Source: Flavobacterium sp. GT3R68 (GTDB lineage Bacteria; Bacteroidota; Bacteroidia; Flavobacteriales; Flavobacteriaceae). From it: a DNA stretch of 64,000 bases. Shown one piece after another: positions 41,079 to 49,251 of this stretch (position 1 is the stretch's first letter; each line of letters begins with the position of its first letter). The notes under the pieces are model-generated. The model was given only the letters and a program-made list of their open reading frames with translations. It was not told where the DNA came from and searched no databases. Location of the stretch: assembly GCF_007109225.1 (NCBI RefSeq), contig NZ_VJZK01000002.1:248001-312000 (forward strand). Direction: 5' to 3'. The translations under genes and the position numbers were made by a program.

Positions 41079-42080
41079 TTACAAATCGACTTTCGGTTTA
41101 TTAGTAATAAGGCTCCACCAACCCGCTGACCTACCCAACGCCTCCGTTAAAGCTGTCTTTCTGTTTTTTGTCGTCAGGCTGTTGCCAAAACGGATACCCA
41201 TAAGTAATAATGTGATGGCATGCCATTTCACTTGAGCTAACAATGATGGATTTGGATTTTTTACGCGCCAGACATACCAGCCGTTGCGCACCACCATCTT
41301 TCCGTATGAGTATTGGTTGGGTCTTCCGGAAGGATGATGATAATGACCTAAACGTGCGGCTGTATTGACGTAGAGTTTACCTAATTTCGCAAGTCGTAAG
41401 GTAAAATCCGCATCTTCGTAAAGTCCGTACCCTTCGAAATAAGTCGAAAACTGCAGTGTCTCAAAAATGGTTTTACGGAATGAAGACACGCCTCCCATCA
41501 ATTGTTCCACTTCATATGTTTTTCCGGATGGGGGAAGAAACCCCACACTTCTGCCATGGGAAAACTCGGGCGAAAACCCAGGTGGCCGATCACTGTCCAA
41601 TCCTACTCTTTTTCGTAAAACAAAACGGCTCCCATCCGTTCTTTTCCAGCCGTCGAAATAAAATTCATTGGGAAGCGGACTGTAATTCTTACCAATATGA
41701 TCCCATTTTGTCTCATTAAATATATATCCGCCAACACCCAAAGCTTCGGGATGAAGCTGATAAGTTTTTAATAATTGTTCAAAATAATCCGGCTCCAAAA
41801 TGGTATCATCATCGAGAAAACAAACAATGTCCATCCCATCTCCCACTCGGGCGATTCCATAATTCCTTTGTTTAGTTAAACCGCGATGAACGGGGTCTAC
41901 TACAAAATAATGAAGATTTTCAAATAGGTTCTCATTTAATGCCAATGCAGTTTTCGCATCATCTGACCCATCGATAATCAGAATCTCATCCGGATACAGA
42001 CTTTGCTGCTGGACGGAATTTAACAATTGCAGTAGTGGTTTCGGACGTTTATACGTACATATGATTAAAGAAAATTTCAT
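41079..42080 (-). CDS. Glycosyltransferase family 2
   Basis: This 333-residue GT-A enzyme has an N-terminal fold opening SLIICTYKRPKPLLQLLNSV, metal-binding FLDDDTIL (DxD-like) and the acceptor-side EDADFTLRLAKLG with the catalytic base. The C-terminal region contains HYHHPSGRPNQYSYGKMVVRN and a hydrophobic segment. The start overlaps the stop of the upstream GT2 by 4 bases (ATGA). 109 bases without a gene separate it from the acetyltransferase downstream, where only a weak -7-like TATATTTA (41000-40993, minus) is seen. Confidence 0.92.
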   Translation of the reverse strand: MKFSLIICTYKRPKPLLQLLNSVQQQSLYPDEILIIDGSDDAKTALALNENLFENLHYFVVDPVHRGLTKQRNYGIARVGDGMDIVCFLDDDTILEPDYFEQLLKTYQLHPEALGVGGYIFNETKWDHIGKNYSPLPNEFYFDGWKRTDGSRFVLRKRVGLDSDRPPGFSPEFSHGRSVGFLPPSGKTYEVEQLMGGVSSFRKTIFETLQFSTYFEGYGLYEDADFTLRLAKLGKLYVNTAARLGHYHHPSGRPNQYSYGKMVVRNGWYVWRVKNPNPSLLAQVKWHAITLLLMGIRFGNSLTTKNRKTALTEALGRSAGWWSLITNKPKVDL

Positions 42081-43612
42081 AATGAAGGTTCATTTTTCAA
42101 CACGTTGGCCCAATGCAAGCTCTGCATCCATTGGTCTTGAAAAGTATTGTAATATTGAATTGGGTTTTTAGTTTTTTGGCGCTTGTAATACTTAAAAAAC
42201 AACGTGGTTTTATACCCAAAGAGTTGTTGCTTTGTACGATGCTCCAGCAGAAAAAGCATTACAGTTGGTGATGGTTTTGGTTGAATCACATCCGTTTGCC
42301 ATCTCAATACCGGCTTGGTCCTGAAACCACCGATTGGCGCTTTCAAATGCGTTATGAATGGCTGCGGTAAGTACAAAACATCACACCCCTGATTGCGCAG
42401 CTGCATTCCGAAATCGCCATCTTCTCCGAAACCAAATTCGTATCCAGTTGAAAACCTACAGTCTTTTAAACTTTCGGCGAGGACAAAACTACAACCGGAA
42501 CCAAAACCGACCCATTGAAAAATAGTATTACACAAAGGTTTTTCACCCTTTTGAAAACAAGCAATAGAAACCGCCTTTGCACTTATATGATGGATGTTCA
42601 AAATTGTTTTTTGGATAAAGTCAGGCTCAATCCGGATATCGTCATCAGCAAAGAAAACCCATTCCCCGGTTATTTGGTCCAACGCAAGATTACGGGCATT
42701 GCAAACTCCGGCTTGTTGCGTAAAAGTATGCTTTATAGTAAATGGCCAGCTTTCCTCTGTAAGATATTCCAATTCAGAAACACTTCCTGGCATCGGATTT
42801 TGCTCTACTATTATTACGTTTGAAGGTAAAAACGTCTGTTGTTTTAAATCGGACAAAAAATCATATAAATATTTTTTTCGTCCTATCGTGGGAATAATAA
42901 CATCAATGACAGACGGAGCAATTGAATCCTTGAAACTCATTTCGATTCCTTCCAAATGTAAAGGTATTTTGGTTCGGCTCTTGTAAAAAAGAGCTGAAAT
43001 CATCGCAATCATCGGGAATCGCTTTTGATACATCATGAAATTCAGCAGCAATAAAAATATCCATTGTACTTTGTAATGCTGCTTTACAAAACGAAAAAGC
43101 GTTAAATTATCCGCTTTAGGCGAAAAATGACTTTCTTGATTTTTTAATAATCGCGGTTCGGAATAACATAACAATCCCAAGGGCATCGCGATTTTTGCAA
43201 CGGAATTTAAATAATAGTCAAAATCCTTCCCAGGTTTAATTTTCTTGGCCGCTAAAAGTACTGAAGTATGAATAACCCCAACTATACTGCTCATTTGCCA
43301 GGTCGCATACCTAACATCCTTTTTCACATTGACAAACAAGGAATCTTCAACATACCCTAAAGCATCATTCAAAAAATTACCATTCGGATTATATGATAGC
43401 AGCATTTTATTATGATGAAAAAGACTGCTGATGGCCTCTATATTCAAATTTGGTTTATATTCAATATGGCACCAAGCTATAATCTCTTCCGGAAATTGAA
43501 CAGCGAGTCGCTGTAAAACGACGGCAATGGATTGATTTGCATCAAAATCAATGTTTTGAGCACTCGATTGTACTTCAATAATTTTATTATCCGAATGATA
43601 TGCTACAATCAA
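42077..43612 (-). CDS. Two-domain protein with C-terminal family 2 glycosyltransferase
   Basis: This is a 511-residue protein. The GT-A domain starts near residue 233 (VIDVIIPTIGRKKYLYDFLSDL) and has the metal site FFADDDIRIEPDF and the motif GEDGDFGMQLRNQG. The first 230 residues (LQRLAVQFPEEIIAWCHIEY, GYVEDSLFVNVKKDVRYATWQMSSIVGVIHTS) look like a degenerate GT-A fold of their own without DxD; a hydrophobic segment lies at about 180-200. The start codon appears to be TTG 43612, overlapping the upstream TGA stop. It may be an active-plus-inactive tandem transferase. Donor unknown. Confidence 0.85.
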   Translation of the reverse strand: MIVAYHSDNKIIEVQSSAQNIDFDANQSIAVVLQRLAVQFPEEIIAWCHIEYKPNLNIEAISSLFHHNKMLLSYNPNGNFLNDALGYVEDSLFVNVKKDVRYATWQMSSIVGVIHTSVLLAAKKIKPGKDFDYYLNSVAKIAMPLGLLCYSEPRLLKNQESHFSPKADNLTLFRFVKQHYKVQWIFLLLLNFMMYQKRFPMIAMISALFYKSRTKIPLHLEGIEMSFKDSIAPSVIDVIIPTIGRKKYLYDFLSDLKQQTFLPSNVIIVEQNPMPGSVSELEYLTEESWPFTIKHTFTQQAGVCNARNLALDQITGEWVFFADDDIRIEPDFIQKTILNIHHISAKAVSIACFQKGEKPLCNTIFQWVGFGSGCSFVLAESLKDCRFSTGYEFGFGEDGDFGMQLRNQGCDVLYLPQPFITHLKAPIGGFRTKPVLRWQTDVIQPKPSPTVMLFLLEHRTKQQLFGYKTTLFFKYYKRQKTKNPIQYYNTFQDQWMQSLHWANVLKNEPSL

Positions 43613-44757
43613 TGCTTTTCAATTAATGATTTATAAAATGTCATATTCTTTTCGGCGACTTTTTTCACATCAAATATAGCTGTAACCCTTTTGTGAGCAT
43701 CCAATTCCATTTGTTTTCTTAAAGCCAAGTTTTGCAAAAGTGAGATGATTCTATCGGCAAATAAATCATGTTCTTTCGGATGAACCAAAAAACCAGAATT
43801 TCCGTCTGTTATGATTTCTGTCGCCCAACCAATATTGGAAGCCACTACCGCTTTTTCCATAGCCATGGCTTCTAACCAGGAAAGTGGTAATGCTTCTGCA
43901 AAAGTAGGGAAAACACAGACTGTCGCTTTTTGTATGTGAGCTTTTATTTCGGCAAAGGGAACCCCACCAAAATAGGTTACATTTTGAAGTGCGCCTTTTG
44001 AAAATAAGGGTTGCATCATTTCCCAAGTAGAGGAAGATCCTGAAATAATATCTGCAGAATCCCGTCCTACCAAATACAATTGGGCGTTGGGTTGCTGCTC
44101 GATCACTTTGTTAAAAATCAGAGGGAGTTCAAATAATCCTTTTTTACGAATCAGGGTCCCAAAATAAAGAATAATAGGCAAATCCGAAATAATATTTGAA
44201 ACATTTTTAAAATCGGCAATATTTATACCATTGGGAATAATGGTAAAATTTTTATTTAGCCCAAAAAGACGGTTGGTCATTGCGGCGGTATAGGCACTTA
44301 CAGATACGTGCTTATCAGCTTTTTGAAGAGCTCTTTTTTCGTGAAAACGATTCAGCCATTTAACCGGACGATTGTCCAAATGGCAAAAATAGGTGTCGCT
44401 GCCGTGCAAACGGATAACTACTGGGCAGTTGGGCTGGATAAAGGACGTGATTCCGGTCCAGTCTGGTGCTTCCAGGATATCTAATTCGTTATTGGCATGC
44501 AGCGAATTGATCGTTTTTTGGAGTTTTTTTCTGGTCAGATACCATGAAAGTCCTTTCAGTTTTATGTTTTTTATTTGATGAATAGTGATTCCTTCGTCAT
44601 CAAATATAGTATCTGCCTTTTGACCATACACCAAAACATGGACTGAACAGCCTTGTGCTTTAAGTCCTAATGCAAGGGTTTTGATGCTCGATCCAATACC
44701 TCCGGAAGCGCCTGTTTTAGCGTGTGGGTATTCGGGGGTCAGGAAAGCTATTTTCAT
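43609..44757 (-). CDS. Glycosyltransferase family 4
   Basis: This 382-residue GT-B enzyme opens with FLTPEYPHAKTGASGGIGSSIKTLALGLKAQG, the typical glycine-rich GT4 loop. The donor site is VCVFPTFAEALPLSWLEAMAMEKAVVASNIGWATEII with GFLVHPKEHD. It is followed with a 4-base overlap by the two-domain GT2. The 67 bases before its start hold no recognisable promoter. Confidence 0.93.
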   Translation of the reverse strand: MKIAFLTPEYPHAKTGASGGIGSSIKTLALGLKAQGCSVHVLVYGQKADTIFDDEGITIHQIKNIKLKGLSWYLTRKKLQKTINSLHANNELDILEAPDWTGITSFIQPNCPVVIRLHGSDTYFCHLDNRPVKWLNRFHEKRALQKADKHVSVSAYTAAMTNRLFGLNKNFTIIPNGINIADFKNVSNIISDLPIILYFGTLIRKKGLFELPLIFNKVIEQQPNAQLYLVGRDSADIISGSSSTWEMMQPLFSKGALQNVTYFGGVPFAEIKAHIQKATVCVFPTFAEALPLSWLEAMAMEKAVVASNIGWATEIITDGNSGFLVHPKEHDLFADRIISLLQNLALRKQMELDAHKRVTAIFDVKKVAEKNMTFYKSLIEKH

Positions 44758-44824
44758 ATAGTTATCATTATTGGAAATTAAATGCAGAACATCTACTTCC
44801 TGAAGGCGAAAGGTCTATTTGATC

Positions 44825-45928
44825 TTATTTTTTAATATCTCCTTGTTCGAGTAACAGATTAAAATGATTCTCAACCATTTTTTCCAAAGAAAAACTATTT
44901 TCTATTAATTCGTTAGTGTTGACCTCAATTTTTTCATGTCCTAAGTATAATTTTTCCAAAATATCCCTTAGGCTTTTTACGTCTTTCGCTTTATAAATGG
45001 AACCGTTTTCTCCATCCACTATAACTTCTTCATTCCCTCCAACATTTGTGGTTATTACAGGAACATTGGCCGCCAGACTTTCTAATATCGACAAACTGAA
45101 ACATTCCATATGTGTGGGTTGTAACATATAATCATATTGACAAAACAATTCACTCAGATTGGGCCGGCTTCCCATAAATTGAAAGACATTTGACAATTGG
45201 TTTTCCTGTACTTTTTGAACTAAGACGTCTCTATAAGGTCCGTCTCCATAAATATCAATTTTAATTTCATTTTTAATAGATTCGGGTAGTAGGGACACTG
45301 CTTCAATTAAATCCTGAATCCCTTTGGATTCACGCAAATGAGACGCCACCAAAAAAGTAGGCTTAAGTACATTTCTATTTGTCCTGACCTTAATACCTTC
45401 GATAAGTACACCATTATAGATAGTTTTTGTCTTGGGGTTGAGATGATTCCCAAAATCCTTTAAAATTTCGTTTACCGTATAATCTGACACCCCAACAAAT
45501 AAATCGATATATCTTGAAAACAAGATGCCTTTAACTTTTTTCTCTACTATTTTCCGAATTGGATATCCTTTGATAGGCCGCGGATTATGATCGATTGCGA
45601 TAATTTTGGCCTTCGAAACCTGTTTCAATTTATAATAAAACGGAGTACACAGTTCAGCAAAATGGGTAATCACATGAGAATATTCATGCTCATTGTCGCT
45701 GCAGGTCTTTAGAAGGAAAGCTTCTACACTTTGCTGGTTCCCTTCTTTAATTGTTAACTTGGAATAAGCGCCATGATTCGAAACATTTGGAAAAAACCAA
45801 TCTATATGGATATCATGGTCTTTGCATTTCTGGTCAAAAAGCCAGAAAAAATGATCCATTCCACCAACCCTGTCCGGAAGGAGTTGGTAATTACATAATA
45901 AAGCTATCTTTTTTGGGGATGTATTCAT
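44825..45928 (-). CDS. Glycosyltransferase family 4
   Basis: This is a 367-residue GT-B enzyme. The N-terminus ALLCNYQLLPDRVGGMDHFFW replaces the usual GGxE loop with GGMDHF. The C-terminal donor site is MECFSLSILESLAANVPVITTNVGGNEEVI with GENGSIYKAKD. It follows the deacetylase gene by 11 bases. From here to about 53.4 kb the DNA is noticeably more AT-rich than on either side. Confidence 0.9.
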   Translation of the reverse strand: MNTSPKKIALLCNYQLLPDRVGGMDHFFWLFDQKCKDHDIHIDWFFPNVSNHGAYSKLTIKEGNQQSVEAFLLKTCSDNEHEYSHVITHFAELCTPFYYKLKQVSKAKIIAIDHNPRPIKGYPIRKIVEKKVKGILFSRYIDLFVGVSDYTVNEILKDFGNHLNPKTKTIYNGVLIEGIKVRTNRNVLKPTFLVASHLRESKGIQDLIEAVSLLPESIKNEIKIDIYGDGPYRDVLVQKVQENQLSNVFQFMGSRPNLSELFCQYDYMLQPTHMECFSLSILESLAANVPVITTNVGGNEEVIVDGENGSIYKAKDVKSLRDILEKLYLGHEKIEVNTNELIENSFSLEKMVENHFNLLLEQGDIKK

Positions 45929-45939
45929 AATTATTTTAT

Positions 45940-46869
45940 TTACCTACATTTTCCGTGAAGAAAAACATTGCAGTCATACCTTGGTAGTGCTTGTGGGCGA
46001 TTAATAATATCATCAATACTTATATCTCTATGCTCGACATTAAAGGAAAAAAGACAATTGGCCTGATCAAGTAATTTTTCCGATTCGGTTGTAAAAGTAT
46101 GAAATCCTCCATAAGGATAACAAAATGTTTTTATTTCTAAATTATTTGTAACGGAGTTCAAAAAATCAAATGAACGGTTAATTTCGTCATGCTGTTCATC
46201 TAAATTTAATTTAGACATTACCGGATGTGTAACCGTATGACTTCCAATAATCATATTATTGTTACTCATTTCATTTATTTCTTCTACAGTTAAGTAAAAA
46301 TTCTCAATTGAATATAATTCTTCCGGAATTAAGTTTCTCATTAATTGATCAATTACCTTTTCTCTAAATTGATAATCAATGTAATAATTCAGAATCCTTT
46401 TTACCCATTGTGTGCTGTCATCATTTTCCTGCAGATGATATGTTAATTCCTGAAATTCAGCCACAAGATCATGGTTAAGCATCTCATTTGTAACCAATTC
46501 CATTAGCTCAACGTATACTTCATTCCCGGAATACATTCCTAAAAGTAAATGGATTCTGTGAACATCTAATAACTTATTTGTTTGGTAAGGAGCAGTCGGG
46601 ATATAAAAGATGCCCCAGAGATTTCTTTTTTTAAGTTCCTTGAAAGCATACTCATAATGGCACTTTAAACCGTCATCAAACGTTAAAAGCACCCCTTTCG
46701 GGACAACGCCTGTTTCAAAAGAATCTAAAAAATCCTCTTTGGAAACGAAGCCATATTCTCTTTCAAAAAAGTCTAATTGTTTTGCAAAATCATCCGCATG
46801 CAGATTCTTGAAGAATGGTAATTCTTCATTAAACGGACGAATATAGTGATACATTATTGCTTGAAACAT
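45940..46869 (-). CDS. Polysaccharide deacetylase (NodB) family protein
   Basis: This is a 309-residue carbohydrate esterase family 4-like protein. Motif 1 is LLTFDDGLKCHYEYA with the catalytic Asp-Asp pair, and motif 2 is the metal-binding SHTVTHPVMSKL. Motif 3 contains FCYPYGGFH. An insertion of about 90 residues lies between motifs 1 and 2. It has no signal peptide, so it acts in the cytoplasm, on a precursor rather than the finished polymer. It is separated from the formyltransferase-like gene by a single base. Removal of N-acetyl, or of N-formyl as in the related ArnD, is possible. Confidence 0.88.
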   Translation of the reverse strand: MFQAIMYHYIRPFNEELPFFKNLHADDFAKQLDFFEREYGFVSKEDFLDSFETGVVPKGVLLTFDDGLKCHYEYAFKELKKRNLWGIFYIPTAPYQTNKLLDVHRIHLLLGMYSGNEVYVELMELVTNEMLNHDLVAEFQELTYHLQENDDSTQWVKRILNYYIDYQFREKVIDQLMRNLIPEELYSIENFYLTVEEINEMSNNNMIIGSHTVTHPVMSKLNLDEQHDEINRSFDFLNSVTNNLEIKTFCYPYGGFHTFTTESEKLLDQANCLFSFNVEHRDISIDDIINRPQALPRYDCNVFLHGKCR

Positions 46870-46870
46870 T

Positions 46871-47689
46871 TTACTTTAGACTTGGGTTGCGCAAGATAGG
46901 AAATTGTAAATCAAGATTTACTTTATTATTGAGATATTTAGCAATGATTCCTGACTCAAACCTCTCATACATAGCACGTACCATCTCTTCCGTGAAGTCT
47001 TTTTTACGATAAATCTTACCAATGCTTTCTATAAAAATAATAGGATTCATATTTGCCAATTCATCAAAATGAATGATTATTTTTTCACAGACCGCTGCCA
47101 TTTCCGCTATTAATCGGTTTCCAATCTGGTGAATGGTATCACCCGGGGAAATCGTTGGGCGCATCTGATGAATAATAGTTCCGGTGTCAATTCCTGAATC
47201 GATATGCATAAATGTAGCCCCTACGCATGATAGTTCCTCATTGATAAAAGGAAAAAAATTAGTGGCAGTACCCCGATAATATGGAGATAATCCTAAATGG
47301 ATATTTACAAACTTGCCTTTAAAATCGTTTAATAAAGATGATTTTATTATGGAACAGCCAAAAGAAATAATAATATCCGGGTTTAATTCCGTGACTTCAT
47401 TTACAATTTCAGTCGAATTGATTGCACCTTTTGAAATATATTTCGGATTAGAATTATCTATTATTTTGGTACAAAACGCACCGAAAAAATCTTTTTCTGT
47501 TTGGGCCCTCATTAGCAGATGCTGAATTCTTGAATCATGGATGTCTTCGGCCATAATTGTTTGTGAAAGATTTTGTTCGGGGACTTCACAATAGCTTCTT
47601 ATAACACTGAATTCAAGCGAAGAAGCCAAAAAAGTCCTCAAAAAATCATGCCTTAGCTCATTAGCTGTAAGTATTACAATTCTTTTCAA
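46871..47689 (-). CDS. Formyltransferase-domain protein (sugar N-formyltransferase-like)
   Basis: This 272-residue protein has the catalytic core of 10-formyltetrahydrofolate-dependent transferases: NIHLGLSPYYRGTATNFFPF, with Asn and His of the active triad, and the aspartate in HIDSGIDTGTII. Relatives act on methionyl-tRNA, glycinamide ribotide or 4-amino-4,6-dideoxy sugars. In a glycan locus the sugar role is most likely. No aminotransferase making such an amino sugar is present in the window. It forms a pair with the NodB-family gene one base downstream. Confidence 0.85.
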   Translation of the reverse strand: MKRIVILTANELRHDFLRTFLASSLEFSVIRSYCEVPEQNLSQTIMAEDIHDSRIQHLLMRAQTEKDFFGAFCTKIIDNSNPKYISKGAINSTEIVNEVTELNPDIIISFGCSIIKSSLLNDFKGKFVNIHLGLSPYYRGTATNFFPFINEELSCVGATFMHIDSGIDTGTIIHQMRPTISPGDTIHQIGNRLIAEMAAVCEKIIIHFDELANMNPIIFIESIGKIYRKKDFTEEMVRAMYERFESGIIAKYLNNKVNLDLQFPILRNPSLK

Positions 47690-47695
47690 ATCTCA

Positions 47696-49093
47696 TTAAT
47701 TAGGACACCATTCGGATAGTGAATTAGCAATTCTTTTGCTTGTGTTTTTCAAGGGCTTTCCAATTTCCAGAGACAATAATTCCTTTTGAAATTTTAACCT
47801 TTCGGCAGGAAAGGAAATTGTTGCATTGATAGCATGCAATAAATCGGTTTCTGTATAGGCAATCGTAACTGCATTACTGTTTTTTACATATTCCAAATGC
47901 TTGAAACTTAAAAAACGTCTGTCATTATATAGTCCATTCTCTCCTGTTCCAAAAACAGGAAAAATTACAGGTTTATCAAAAATCATAAAATCCAGTGTCA
48001 TGGTTGAAACTACATTGATATTGATATCACTAAATTCTAAGATCGACCTTAAATCTTTTAAATCTTCAGAAAGTGGGACGCGCTGTGACCATGCTTCCTG
48101 ATGGCCTTCTCGTGACAAACTCCACTTGGGATAATTCCAATTTATAAAAGGAAATTTTTCTGCCATTTTTGCAAACCGAATAGGGTCTTCCGCTGGCGAC
48201 GTTCTAATTAAGAGATTTACATCCGGAATTTTATTATTTAACATCGCAGAAGCAATAATATCAATATATAACTCATCATTTTTGCTGGTAGAGATATCAC
48301 CGCAGCTGAAACAAATTGTTTTTTTAGAAGGATCTAAATGAAATTTCTCATGGAATGTTTTTTTATCCGATTCGTATCTTTGTAAAACATACGGTTCAAA
48401 TTGAGGGGTGCCGACAATAGCAATCTGATTTTCATCAATGGCTTTGTAAAAATGCATCAATTCCTGTTTCATTAAATCGCTCCACACTAAATAATAATCA
48501 AAATCTCCTGCCATCCTGCCTTTGGAGGCCAAATTATCCCAACTGAAAATAAAAGCTGTCGTTTTAATTTTCAATTGCTGGGCAGCATATATCAGCGGTG
48601 CAATATAGGAGGGACGCTGATGTGTAAAAAACAACATCGAAATTTTATGTTCCTGAAGCAACTCTTTGTATTTGTGTGTAATTGAATGAGAATGAAAAGT
48701 CTTTTGCTGGATTCGGTTATAACGTTGCACCCATTTTTCTGAATGGCTTTTTTTTACCCATGTGTAAATAATGCGGGTTGCAATACCACGCGGGTTAATG
48801 GATGCCGAATAATTGGCGCGGAGGTTGTCCTGAATACCGTAGTTATCATTCGCATGCATTTTCAGATGCGTCACTTCCTTCGCTTTTCTAAAAAACCAGG
48901 TTACAAAAGATTCTTTGAAAACTTCGAGCTCCACAACAGTGCAGTTTAAGTTTAAATTTTCATAAACGTGTTTTGACAAACAGGAAAAAATGATGACCTC
49001 ATCAAATGTCCGGCATGCCTCTGTAATAAAATCACTTAAAATAAAATTACGATACCCTACACCATCCGTTATTACAACTCCTAAAATTCTCAT
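47696..49093 (-). CDS. Putative GT-B-type surface carbohydrate biosynthesis protein
   Basis: This is a 465-residue soluble protein without signal peptide. The C-terminal half has features of GT-B or CDP-glycerol-phosphotransferase-like proteins: AIVGTPQFEPY between the two lobes, ICFSCGD opening the second lobe, and STMTLDFMIFDKPVIFPVFG as donor-side motif. The N-terminal lobe begins LGVVITDGVGYRNFILSDF. I do not recognise a characterised relative, so glycosyl- or glycerophosphotransfer is inferred from fold-like patterns and context only. It follows a 158-bp gap with a -7-like box and is six bases before the formyltransferase gene. Confidence 0.65.
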   Translation of the reverse strand: MRILGVVITDGVGYRNFILSDFITEACRTFDEVIIFSCLSKHVYENLNLNCTVVELEVFKESFVTWFFRKAKEVTHLKMHANDNYGIQDNLRANYSASINPRGIATRIIYTWVKKSHSEKWVQRYNRIQQKTFHSHSITHKYKELLQEHKISMLFFTHQRPSYIAPLIYAAQQLKIKTTAFIFSWDNLASKGRMAGDFDYYLVWSDLMKQELMHFYKAIDENQIAIVGTPQFEPYVLQRYESDKKTFHEKFHLDPSKKTICFSCGDISTSKNDELYIDIIASAMLNNKIPDVNLLIRTSPAEDPIRFAKMAEKFPFINWNYPKWSLSREGHQEAWSQRVPLSEDLKDLRSILEFSDININVVSTMTLDFMIFDKPVIFPVFGTGENGLYNDRRFLSFKHLEYVKNSNAVTIAYTETDLLHAINATISFPAERLKFQKELLSLEIGKPLKNTSKRIANSLSEWCPN

Positions 49094-49113
49094 GCAAATT
49101 TTCTTTTCGTTAG

Positions 49114-49121
49114 CAAATATA
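49114..49121 (-). promoter_or_regulatory. Possible internal promoter of the polysaccharide locus
   Basis: TATATTTG on the minus strand is an exact TANNTTTG match 20 bases before the start of the 465-residue gene, within the largest gene-free stretch of the locus (158 bp, otherwise AT-rich and featureless). Confidence 0.35.
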
Positions 49122-49251
49122 TTACTATTTAAATGGCCTAATGCTTAATTTGATGAAGTTTTATCATTAGATAGCTGTATTTTAAGCATTTACACAATTT
49201 CATTGAATTAAAGCAAATAAAAATACTTAAATTATAAGTTAATTTGTTTTT

